Below are positions 45,442-52,681 of a stretch of 64,000 nt of DNA, piece by piece. The notes under the pieces were generated by a model, which had not been told where the DNA came from, did no database searches, and was given only the letters and a program-made list of their open reading frames with translations. Position 1 is the stretch's first letter. Every line of letters starts with the position of its first letter. Source of the DNA: Sphingomonas sp. GTDB lineage: Bacteria > Pseudomonadota > Alphaproteobacteria > Sphingomonadales > Sphingomonadaceae. The stretch lies in assembly GCA_003248865.1 (NCBI GenBank), contig QFPK01000001.1:310001-374000 (forward strand). Direction: 5' to 3'. The position numbers were made by a program, and so were the translations under genes.

Positions 45442-46176
45442 ATGGGCAGAAATTCTGCCGCGCGACCGGCGTTGAATGCAAAAGCCGTTGCCGGTGAGGG
45501 ACGCGGTGATTCTATAGTGGCCGCCACCGCTTCCCCGGCATTGACTGCTGCTGCCACAGACAATCCCGGGCTGGTACTTCGACAGATCCGCACTGAGAAC
45601 GACTGGACTCTGGCGCAGGTCAGCCAGAAGGTCGGGCTTCCGGTTTCGACTCTGTCCAAGGTCGAAACCGGCAAGATGTCGTTGAGTTACGACAAGCTTC
45701 TGAAGATCAGCCGCGGTCTGAACATCGACATCGCGCGCCTGTTCATGCGCGAAGCGCCAGAGCCGGCAGCCCGCTTCACGGGTCGGCGCAGTGTCACACG
45801 TGCGGGTGCTGGCCCCACTATTCGCACGTCTACCTATGCTTATGTCTATCCGGCGGCCGAACTGCTGAAAAAATCGCTCAATCCGATGATCATCGATGTG
45901 CAGGTGCGCTCCATCGAAGAGTTCGGCGAGCTGATGCGCCATCCGGGTGAGGAGTACGCACTGGTCCTGGAGGGCACGGCAGATTTCCACTGCGATCTTT
46001 ACGCGCCTGTCCGGCTGGAAACCGGAGACTCCATCTATTTCGACGGTGCGATGGGCCATGGTTATGTCGCGGTCGGCGCAGGCCCCTGCCGCATCCTTTC
46101 CGTCTGTTCCGCCCGCGACGAGGATCTGAAATCGGCGCTGCATCCTATCGGAAACGATGATATCGAATCCGAGTGA
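45442..46176 (+). CDS. XRE-family regulator with C-terminal cupin
   Basis: A 244-residue transcription factor. The helix-turn-helix region is VLRQIRTENDWTLAQVSQKVGLPVSTLSKVETGKMSLSYDKLLKIS; the C-terminal cupin, about 170-235, has EYALVLEGTADFHCDL and GDSIYFDGAMGHGYV. XRE-cupin proteins commonly control amino-acid or amine catabolism genes next to them, the cupin sensing the ligand. AGGAG seven bases before the ATG at 45442 decides the start; an ATG 42 bases upstream has none. Between the divergent deacylase gene and the DSD1-type gene, it probably regulates both. Confidence 0.88.
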   Translation: MGRNSAARPALNAKAVAGEGRGDSIVAATASPALTAAATDNPGLVLRQIRTENDWTLAQVSQKVGLPVSTLSKVETGKMSLSYDKLLKISRGLNIDIARLFMREAPEPAARFTGRRSVTRAGAGPTIRTSTYAYVYPAAELLKKSLNPMIIDVQVRSIEEFGELMRHPGEEYALVLEGTADFHCDLYAPVRLETGDSIYFDGAMGHGYVAVGAGPCRILSVCSARDEDLKSALHPIGNDDIESE

Positions 46177-46188
46177 TGTCGCATTCAG

Positions 46189-46210
46189 AGAAATATTTCT
46201 AATATTGAAA
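46189..46210. promoter_or_regulatory. AT-rich palindrome upstream of DSD1-type gene
   Basis: AGAAATATTTCT is a perfect 12-base palindrome (46189-46200), followed by AATATTGAAA. Its complement reads TTAGAAATATTTCT, close to the TTAGAAAAAT motif at 45284 and 58890. It lies 60 bases before the DSD1 start. Confidence 0.45.
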
Positions 46211-46261
46211 ACATCGCGAGGCCGTGTCACAGCTGGTGCCGCCACAGCGGGCAGGTGACAC

Positions 46262-47530
46262 ATGGGGGACTATCCGGTGCCGGATACCATCGACTGGCGC
46301 AGCAAGGGACTGCCGACAGGGCAGGCACCGCTTTCGCGTAGCGAGCTGCCGGAGCGGGGGTGGCGGGTCACGCGGGATGATCTGATGTTGCCGGTTGCGC
46401 TGCTGAGAAAGTCGGCCCTTGTGCACAACAGTGACTGGATGCGGCGTTTCACTGCGCTGACTGGCGCGAGAATCGCACCGCATGGCAAGACGACGATGAG
46501 CCCTGAGCTGTTCGCAATGCAGATGGCGGATGGCGCGTGGGGGATGACAGCGGCCACGCCGGGGCATGTGCGCATGTATCGCGAGCTCGGCCTCAGGCGC
46601 ATCATCCTCGCCAACCAGCTGATTGGCCGGCAGGCGATCAGTTACGTTGCAGGGGAGCTTGCGCGGGATCCGGACTTCGATTTTTACTGCCTGGTGGACT
46701 CTGCGCGCGCGATTGATCTGCTGGAAGCGGGCCTTCATCTCGACCCGCCCGGTCGTCCGCTGCAGCTGCTCATCGAGCTTGGCTATGTCGGCGGCCGCTC
46801 CGGCCTGCGCGATGATGGAGAGGCGCTGGCGCTGGCGCGGCGGATCGCGGCGTCGCCACTGCTGTCTCTGCGAGGCATCGAGGCTTTCGAGGGTGTTGTG
46901 CAGGGACAGGACGGCGATGAGGACCGGGTCAACGGCCTTCTGCAACGTGTGCGGGGTCTTGGTGAGGCGGCGCTGGCTGAAGGGTTGTTCACGGGCCGCC
47001 CTGTCCTGTCGGCAGGCGGCTCTTCCTTCTTCGATCTGGTGACGGACAGATTGTCGGCCGGACCCTTCGATGTGGTGCTGCGCAGCGGATGCTATCTGGT
47101 ACATGACAGCCATTTTTATCGGGAGCTGATCGAACGCCTCACGAGCCGTTCCCCCGCTGCTGCTGCCCTTGGCGAGGGTCTGCGGCCGGCGCTGGAAATC
47201 TGGGCCCATGTCCTCTCGCGGCCTGAGCCGACCCGCCTCGTGGCCGGGCTGGGCAAGCGGGACGCGGGCAATGATGTGGCGCAACCTACCCCGCTGGGCT
47301 GGTGTCGCCCCGAACGGGGCGAAGCCGTGTTGCCGCTGGCTGGCCATACGGTTGTGCGGTTGGACGACCAGCATGCCTATCTTGATGTGCCTGCCGATTC
47401 CCCGCTGCAGCCCGGCGACATGATCAGCTTCGGCATTTCCCACCCCTGCACGACGTTCGACAAGTGGAGAACGCTGTTCATAGTGGACGACGAGCTGGCA
47501 GTGATCGACGCGGTGGAGACCTGGTTCTAG
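46262..47530 (+). CDS. DSD1-type PLP enzyme (D-amino acid deaminase / D-threonine aldolase family)
   Basis: PLP enzyme of the alanine-racemase fold, 422 residues. ARIAPHGKTTMSPELF contains the PLP lysine, ELGYVGGRSGLR the phosphate side, and the C-terminal FGISHPCTTFDKW carries the His-x-Cys metal pair of the D-serine dehydratase-like domain. Members convert D-serine, D-threonine or other beta-hydroxy D-amino acids. Neighbour genes (D-aminoacylase, XRE-cupin) support a D-amino-acid role. The start ATG at 46262 is 85 bases after the regulator gene. Confidence 0.87.
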   Translation: MGDYPVPDTIDWRSKGLPTGQAPLSRSELPERGWRVTRDDLMLPVALLRKSALVHNSDWMRRFTALTGARIAPHGKTTMSPELFAMQMADGAWGMTAATPGHVRMYRELGLRRIILANQLIGRQAISYVAGELARDPDFDFYCLVDSARAIDLLEAGLHLDPPGRPLQLLIELGYVGGRSGLRDDGEALALARRIAASPLLSLRGIEAFEGVVQGQDGDEDRVNGLLQRVRGLGEAALAEGLFTGRPVLSAGGSSFFDLVTDRLSAGPFDVVLRSGCYLVHDSHFYRELIERLTSRSPAAAALGEGLRPALEIWAHVLSRPEPTRLVAGLGKRDAGNDVAQPTPLGWCRPERGEAVLPLAGHTVVRLDDQHAYLDVPADSPLQPGDMISFGISHPCTTFDKWRTLFIVDDELAVIDAVETWF

Positions 47531-47549
47531 GCAGCCAGATGGCTTCGGT

Positions 47550-49454
47550 TCAGCCCGGTATCTCCAGCGCGCGCTGCTGATAGGTCAGCCGCCATTCGGC
47601 CAGGTCCACCAGCATGATGGCGGCCGCCGCATTGCCGATCGCGGCGGTGCGGGCGAGCGAGGGGTGTTGATCCAGTTCCATGTTCAGTTCGGCCAGTGCG
47701 TCTGCCGTGGCGGCAGATCGGGCGGCGCTGCCGGCGAAGTCCCCTTGCACGCGCAGGCCATAGGCGGCGGTGCCGAAGGCCGGCAGGGTGGCGGTGGCGA
47801 CGGTGAAGAAGATGGCGGTTTTCTTCGCGGTATCTTCATCCAGCAGGGCGTTGGTGAACAGGAAGCCCAGGCAGAGCGCGACGGTGGTGAGGAAGCAGAT
47901 GGAGCCGAACATGTGCAGCCGGTGGTTCACATGGATCATTCGGTGCGCGTTGCGGTGGTGATAGGCGACCTCGGGGGCGATTTCCTGCTTCGAGAGCAGG
48001 TCGGTGAGGCGGGTGAGTTCGGCCTGATCGATGCGGCCGCCGGGCATGCCCAGCTGGCGCCAGATGCTGCCGGCGTACCAGTCGATCCAGCGCCGGTTGC
48101 CCGTGCGGGACGAGGCACTGACTGCGGGCGGCCGGGCGACGGCGAGCAGCCGCAGCGAGCGCATGGGGCGCAGCCGCTCGGCGAGCTGGCGGTAATCCAG
48201 CCAGCGCTGCTGCCAGCTTTCGGCATGGCCGACCCGGGTGTTGGCGACGATGGCTGCGATCAGCAGCAGTTCGAACACCACGAACACCACTTTCACGTGG
48301 CCGCCCAGCAGATAGCCGAACAGTGCGAGCGCCACCGCGAGGGCGGAGAAGGCGAAGTTCACCACATGGCCGGAACGGAACGACTGGGCGAAGCGGTTGG
48401 CCAGATTGTCGGCCCAGGCATAGCCATGTTCCAGCAGGTGGAAGCGCGCGGGTTCCACCCGGCCTTCCCAGGCGGAATCGAATCGGGCCCAGTCGCTGCG
48501 GGTGGCGGGCAGATAGGGGGCCTTGCGCCATGCGCCTGATTTCAGTTTCTGCGCGCCGGTGATCGCCAGAAGCAGTGGATACTCGATACGCCGCATCAGC
48601 AGCGCCTCGCGTTCGGCGAGGAAGGCATCGAGCGCGGCGCGTTCGCCGGCTTCGTCCGGGGGCAGCAGAATGGCTTCCAGCGCCTCGCCGACGCTGGTGT
48701 CGTCGAACGGTTCGGCCGGCGGTTCCAGCGCGCTGTGCCAGCTACCGCCGGCCGGGCCTTCACCGGGCCAGAGCAGGCTGACCGGGTCGGCATCGTCAAG
48801 CGGGACATGGATGACGGGCTTGCCCATGGCGAGCGCATTGGCAACGACATCCGCGGTGCCGCCGGGCCCGCTGCCGCCCTTGCCGTCCCAGATGGCCAGC
48901 AGGATGTCTGCGGAGCCGAGGATGGCGCCTCCGGCGAGCGCATAGGCCGCAGTCGGGGAGCTGCGATCCCCCGGCAGCTCCAGAATGCGTTCGGCGCGGG
49001 CGCAGAGCGCCGCATAGTCCGCGCGGGAGCCCGGGGACGCGAAATCCTGCTCATAGTCGGCTGATGTGAACGGCAACGGGCAGTCCAGCCGGTATCCCAG
49101 CTCCAGAGCTACATCGGCGCACAGCCTGTCAGCCCCTTCGGCGAGTGCGGAAATGACATGCAGTTCGGGAGCGTCGCCGGTGAACCAGCCGGCGCCCTTC
49201 AGGTGGATGCCGCCGACCAGCCGCTGCACCAATGCGAGCGCCTGGCGGGTGCGCTGGCGGGCGGCGGGTTCCAGCTCCGGGGTGAGCCGGTCGGCACGAT
49301 GGCCGGTCACGCCGATGTTCAGAACGCAGCGGGGGCGAGGTGGGTGCAGGGCCACGGCCTGTGCGGCGGGCGGCGTTGCGGCAGCGCCCGTCGGCGAAGC
49401 GGCGGCTTGGCGATCTGCTGGCGGCGCTTCGGTCGAGTCCATGGACGGCGACAT
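47550..49454 (-). CDS. SLOG domain plus SLATT-like membrane protein
   Basis: A 634-residue protein. Residues about 40-240 form a SLOG/LOG-like nucleotide-binding domain: NIGVTGHRADRLT, VISALAEGADRLCADVALELG, ADILLAIWDGKGGSGPGGTADVV and GKPVIHVPL. The C-terminal half has two pairs of membrane helices (VVNFAFSALAVALALFGYLLGG with VVFVVFELLLIAAIV near 365-410; ICFLTTVALCLGFLFTNALL with a following helix near 525-575), as in SLATT-type effectors. Fusions of these modules have been predicted to act in nucleotide-signal-driven conflict systems. It is a single gene here, without an obvious nucleotide cyclase beside it. Divergent from trcR. Confidence 0.72.
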   Translation of the reverse strand: MSPSMDSTEAPPADRQAAASPTGAAATPPAAQAVALHPPRPRCVLNIGVTGHRADRLTPELEPAARQRTRQALALVQRLVGGIHLKGAGWFTGDAPELHVISALAEGADRLCADVALELGYRLDCPLPFTSADYEQDFASPGSRADYAALCARAERILELPGDRSSPTAAYALAGGAILGSADILLAIWDGKGGSGPGGTADVVANALAMGKPVIHVPLDDADPVSLLWPGEGPAGGSWHSALEPPAEPFDDTSVGEALEAILLPPDEAGERAALDAFLAEREALLMRRIEYPLLLAITGAQKLKSGAWRKAPYLPATRSDWARFDSAWEGRVEPARFHLLEHGYAWADNLANRFAQSFRSGHVVNFAFSALAVALALFGYLLGGHVKVVFVVFELLLIAAIVANTRVGHAESWQQRWLDYRQLAERLRPMRSLRLLAVARPPAVSASSRTGNRRWIDWYAGSIWRQLGMPGGRIDQAELTRLTDLLSKQEIAPEVAYHHRNAHRMIHVNHRLHMFGSICFLTTVALCLGFLFTNALLDEDTAKKTAIFFTVATATLPAFGTAAYGLRVQGDFAGSAARSAATADALAELNMELDQHPSLARTAAIGNAAAAIMLVDLAEWRLTYQQRALEIPG

Positions 49455-49582
49455 GAGCGCAACGCGCAGACGCTGGCAAGCCCCGCGCCCATAACCATTT
49501 CCCCGGCATCTGCCCGGTATCCCTCCGGGAGCTGAGGGGGTTGCACTGAAGCGGCCGCGGCCCTACTCTGTGCAAAGATGCC

Positions 49583-49609
49583 GGCCATCCCTTGCGGGGT
49601 GGCCGTTTT
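49583..49609 (+). terminator. Hairpin in the trcR leader
   Basis: Nine-base stem GGCCATCCC / GGGGTGGCC (one G-U pair), loop TTGC, followed by GTTTTA. Lies 45 bases before the trcR start, so it may be an attenuator or end a short upstream transcript. Confidence 0.4.
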
Positions 49610-49654
49610 ACTATCGGGCGCCGCGCGGCGGTGCCACAGACCAGGGACGAGTTC

Positions 49655-50341
49655 ATGGCCAACAGCCCCAAGCCGGTGAAGCAGGCGCAGCCGCTGATGC
49701 CGCACGCCACCGCCACATGGCTGGTGGAAAACACCGGCCTGACGTTCGCGCAGATCGCGGCCTTCTGCCAGATCCATGTGCTGGAAGTGCAGGCCATCGC
49801 CGACGAGACGGCGGCTTCGAAGCTGACCCCGCGTGACCCGGTTCGTGCCGGCGAACTGGCGATGGCCGAGATCGAGAAGGGCCATGCCGATTCGTCGTAC
49901 CGGCTGAAGATCTCCCCCGGCCCGGCGCAGATCCGCCGCACCTCCGGCCCGCGCTACACCCCGCTCGCGAAGCGGCAGGACAAGCCGGACGGCATCGCCT
50001 GGATCATCCGCAACCATCCGGAAATCACCGATGCGCAGATTTCCAAGTTGATCGGCACCACCAAGACCACGATCGGCGCCATCCGCAGCCGCGAGCATTG
50101 GAACATCGCCAACATCACGCCGAAGGATCCTGTCACGCTGGGGCTCTGCTCTCAGCGGGAACTGGATGCGCTGGTGGCGGCTGCCGCGAAGAAGGCGGGC
50201 GTGCAGCCGCAGGAAGACGGCCGGCTGGGTGCAGACCGCGAAGCGATCATTGCCGAACTGCGCGCCGAACGCGATGCGCAGGGCACCGAAGCGGAAGCGC
50301 CCCGCGAACACACCGCCGAGTCGCTGTTCCGCCAGCCCTGA
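49655..50341 (+). CDS. trcR: Cell-cycle transcriptional regulator TrcR (DUF1013)
   Basis: A 228-residue DNA-binding protein conserved in alphaproteobacteria. TWLVENTGLTFAQIAAFCQIH is the N-terminal helix-turn-helix; WIIRNHPEITDAQISKLIGTTKTTIGAIRSREHW is a second one with sigma-like character. The family was linked to cell-cycle control and RNA polymerase. Start ATG at 49655 (MANSPKP) lies behind AGGGA; the open frame upstream is not conserved-looking. Function taken from family knowledge. Confidence 0.88.
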   Translation: MANSPKPVKQAQPLMPHATATWLVENTGLTFAQIAAFCQIHVLEVQAIADETAASKLTPRDPVRAGELAMAEIEKGHADSSYRLKISPGPAQIRRTSGPRYTPLAKRQDKPDGIAWIIRNHPEITDAQISKLIGTTKTTIGAIRSREHWNIANITPKDPVTLGLCSQRELDALVAAAAKKAGVQPQEDGRLGADREAIIAELRAERDAQGTEAEAPREHTAESLFRQP

Positions 50342-50364
50342 TACGGGCCCGCTGCAACTCGGGA

Positions 50365-50411
50365 GACTGCTGCGCGCATCTCCGGCATCTGCCGGAGGGC
50401 GCGCAGCAGTC
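50365..50411. other. Long bulged hairpin after trcR
   Basis: Outer arms GACTGCTGCGCGC / GCGCGCAGCAGTC (13 perfect pairs) enclose a second 8-bp hairpin CTCCGGCA / TGCCGGAG. It starts 23 bases after the trcR stop. No T-run, so not a standard terminator; could protect the mRNA end or be a dispersed palindrome. Confidence 0.6.
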
Positions 50412-50495
50412 ATGCCGATCATCGATGTTGCGCCTGCAATTCCCCTGGAATTCGGAAATTTGCGACAGTTTTCGCACCTGCGGCATTTGTAGCCC

Positions 50496-50646
50496 TTGAA
50501 ATCCGGGCCTGTCGGTCACAGATAGATGTTGTCGGCTGGCGTTATCCCCCTTTTGCCGCCGACACGAGTGCCGCCCACCTTCACGGGTCGCGGTACTCCC
50601 TCCCTGAACCCTGGCCGCTGCGCCCTACGGCGCAGCGGCTTTTTTT
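50496..50646 (+). ncRNA. Candidate small RNA ending in a strong terminator
   Basis: In the 480-base gap after trcR. TTGAAA at about 50496 could be a -35 box. A hairpin with arms GTCGGC-t-GGC / GCC-GCCGAC lies at about 50531-50567, and a perfect 11-bp terminator GCCGCTGCGCC / GGCGCAGCGGC plus seven T's ends at 50646. No ORF fits the interval. I do not recognise it as SRP, tmRNA or RNase P RNA; 6S RNA was considered but not supported. Could also be merely the trcR terminator region. Confidence 0.4.
50614..50646 (+). terminator. Rho-independent terminator
   Basis: Eleven perfect base pairs, loop CTAC, followed by seven T's (50640-50646). The strongest terminator in the window; it ends whatever is transcribed from the trcR side. 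From 50647 to 50864 no further gene is seen. Confidence 0.9.
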
Positions 50647-50864
50647 CGCCCTTGCAGCATGGTAGCCGCGCGGGCCGGAGTGGTTCCGGCTGACTTTAAG
50701 GACGTAGGGAAACAGGGTTCTGCACCAACGGGCCAATGCCGGAGTTGGCGGCACTTCAATTCCATCGCATGATGGACCACAGGGGACGGCGCAGACCAGA
50801 AAGCCGCTGATGAGAGCAGGTGCCATGGAACCATGCCGCCTGCGCTACAGGATGGAGAATGCAG

Positions 50865-51737
50865 ATGCTGAGGATCGAAGCCCGCCCCCGTGATCTCGGC
50901 GGATTCGAGGTGGCGCGGTTGCTGCCGTTTCACAGTCGCCGGCTGGTGGGGCCGTTCATTTTCTTCGACCATATCGGGCCGTCGGTTTTCCCGGCCGGAA
51001 CCGGCATGGACGTGCGGCCGCATCCGCATATCGGGCTGGCGACGGTGACCTATCTGTTCGAGGGGCGGATCCGGCACAAGGATTCGCTGGGGTCCGATCT
51101 GGATATCGGGCCGGGTGCGGTGAACTGGATGACGGCCGGGCATGGCATCGCCCATTCGGAGCGGACTCCGCCGGACCTGCGCGAATCGGGGCATTTGCTG
51201 CACGGCATCCAGAGCTGGGTGGCGCTGCCGAAGGTGGATGAGCAGTGCCCGCCGGATTTCGTGCATCATCCGGCGCATACACTGCCCTCGATCACGCTGG
51301 ACGGGGCGCGGCGTACGCTGATCGCAGGCACGGCCTTCGGGGCGGTTTCGCCGGTGAAGTTCGGCCACCCGACCTTCTACATCGATGTGGAGGCGGAGCC
51401 CGGTGCGACCGTGCATCTACCGCCGGAGCATGCGGAGCGCGCCATCTATGTGGCGGTGGGACATGTGACGCTGGGGACCGGTGAGGCGGTGTCGGCCGGA
51501 ACCATGATCGTGTTGCCCGACGGCGGCGGAGAGGCCTTCTTCCGCGCCGACGAGACCAGCCGGGTGTTGCTGCTGGGGGGAGCGCCGATGGATGGGCCGC
51601 GCCTGATCTGGTGGAACCTGGTGGCGAGCGAGCAGCGGTTGATTGACGAGGCCAAGGCGGAATGGGCAGCCGGTCCGTTCGGGGGCCGATGGCCCGCGAT
51701 TCCGGGCGAGCATGAGTTTATTCCGCTGCCTGAGTAG
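50865..51737 (+). CDS. Pirin-family protein
   Basis: Bicupin protein, about 290 residues. GGFEVARLLPF, VGPFIFFDHIGP, VRPHPHIGLATVTYLFEGRIRHKDS and NWMTAGHGIAHSER contain the His ligands (HPHIG, H in RHKD) of the N-terminal metal site. Some bacterial pirins have quercetinase activity; others modulate enzymes. Two starts are possible, ATG at 50859 and 50865; GGAG with seven bases spacing favours 50865. The next gene is infC. Confidence 0.88.
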   Translation: MLRIEARPRDLGGFEVARLLPFHSRRLVGPFIFFDHIGPSVFPAGTGMDVRPHPHIGLATVTYLFEGRIRHKDSLGSDLDIGPGAVNWMTAGHGIAHSERTPPDLRESGHLLHGIQSWVALPKVDEQCPPDFVHHPAHTLPSITLDGARRTLIAGTAFGAVSPVKFGHPTFYIDVEAEPGATVHLPPEHAERAIYVAVGHVTLGTGEAVSAGTMIVLPDGGGEAFFRADETSRVLLLGGAPMDGPRLIWWNLVASEQRLIDEAKAEWAAGPFGGRWPAIPGEHEFIPLPE

Positions 51738-51744
51738 GCCCCCT

Positions 51745-51772
51745 TTGCTTGTTGGCGCGAAAGCTCTATCTT
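51745..51772 (+). promoter_or_regulatory. Candidate infC promoter
   Basis: TTGCTT (51745-51750), 16-base spacer, TATCTT (51767-51772); about 35 bases before the proposed infC start. Fits a housekeeping promoter moderately. Confidence 0.35.
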
Positions 51773-51807
51773 AAAGGCGCAGAATTGAACTTCCAGGAGA
51801 GACGACC

Positions 51808-52365
51808 ATAAGACCGCCGATGATGAGGCGCCCGATCGGGCCGGCCCCGCAGCCGCTGAACGGCCCGCGCTATAATGAATGGATCAACGTGCCCAAGGTG
51901 CGCGTGATCGACGAGAATGGCGAAAATCTGGGGGTGATGTACACCCGCGAAGCCTTTGCGATGGCTCAGGAAGTCGGGCTGGACCTGGTGGAAGTGAGCC
52001 CGAACGCCGATCCGCCGGTGTGCAAGTTCCTGGATGTCGGCAAGTTCAAGTACGAAAGCCAGAAAAAGGCCGCCGCCGCCCGCAAGACCCAGAAGGTGCA
52101 GGAGATCAAGGAGATCAAGATGCGCCCCAACATCGACGATCATGATTATGAGACGAAGATGAAGGCGGTGAAGAAATTCATCGAAGAGGGCGACAAGGTG
52201 AAGCTGACGCTGCGCTTCCGCGGCCGCGAACTGGCCCACGGCCAGCTGGGGCTGAAGCTGCTGGAACGCGTGCGCGACGACAGCCTGGATTATGCGAAGA
52301 TCGAGCAGCTGCCGCGCATGGAAGGCCGGCAGATGCTGATGATCATGGCGCCGAAGCCAGTCTGA
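51808..52365 (+). CDS. infC: Translation initiation factor IF-3
   Basis: IF-3 prevents premature subunit joining and checks the start codon. The protein contains the conserved NVPKVRVIDENGENLGVMYTREA, EVSPNADPPVCKFLD and KEIKMRPNIDDHDYETK blocks. I propose ATA at 51808 as start: AGGAG sits 8 bases before it, whereas the first ATG (51820) is 20 bases from that site. A rare start codon is the known autoregulatory device of infC in other bacteria (AUU in E. coli), because IF-3 itself discriminates against it. With ATG at 51820 the protein would be four residues shorter. Confidence 0.9.
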   Translation: MRPPMMRRPIGPAPQPLNGPRYNEWINVPKVRVIDENGENLGVMYTREAFAMAQEVGLDLVEVSPNADPPVCKFLDVGKFKYESQKKAAAARKTQKVQEIKEIKMRPNIDDHDYETKMKAVKKFIEEGDKVKLTLRFRGRELAHGQLGLKLLERVRDDSLDYAKIEQLPRMEGRQMLMIMAPKPV

Positions 52366-52387
52366 GACACAGAGCTGTGGGAGGGAG

Positions 52388-52420
52388 AGGCCGGTTCGGG
52401 AAAACCCGGGCCGGCCTTTT
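52388..52420 (+). terminator. infC terminator
   Basis: Thirteen-pair stem: AGGCCGG + TT + CGGG against CCCG + GG + CCGGCCT (two G-U pairs inside), AAAA loop, then TTTT. It starts 22 bases after the infC stop. Confidence 0.85.
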
Positions 52421-52440
52421 CGTTGGGCTTCGGGGCCGGT

Positions 52441-52668
52441 GTTGCCTGAGCGGTGTTGGCTGCGACAGGACTGTGGAAACGGCTTTCCTGCAAACCCTGT
52501 CGACCAGTGTGGCCAGCCGCTTTCACATCACGCGCATGATGCCGTTGGAATATCTGGTTGCGCCTGCATTGCTGGTGCGGCAACCACATCAGAACGACCG
52601 AGCGTCAGTGCCGGGCAGGCCAGATGGTGTCCCGCGCGGAGCAGTGTGAGGGGGCAGCGCCCCCTCAA
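52441..52668 (+). repeat. Possible decayed fifth copy of the intergenic repeat
   Basis: GTTGCCTGAGCGG, then GGAAACGGCTTTCCTGCA and CCCTGTCGA, and a final GAGGGGGCAGCGCCCCCTC follow the same order and spacing as in copies 1-4, but most arms are eroded. It lies between the convergent infC and TonB-receptor genes, the same type of location. No gene is seen in this gap. Confidence 0.35.
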
Positions 52669-52681
52669 TTCCTGGCCTGTC

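Noticed and set aside
45322..46263. A 313-codon minus-strand frame opposite the XRE-cupin gene
   Set aside because: The plus-strand protein has clear HTH and cupin motifs and a good ribosome site; the minus frame has no recognisable features.
50496..50646. 6S RNA or SRP RNA as identity of the candidate small RNA
   Set aside because: The long bulged rod of 6S RNA and the conserved SRP GGAAGCAGC loop are not visible; left as unidentified.
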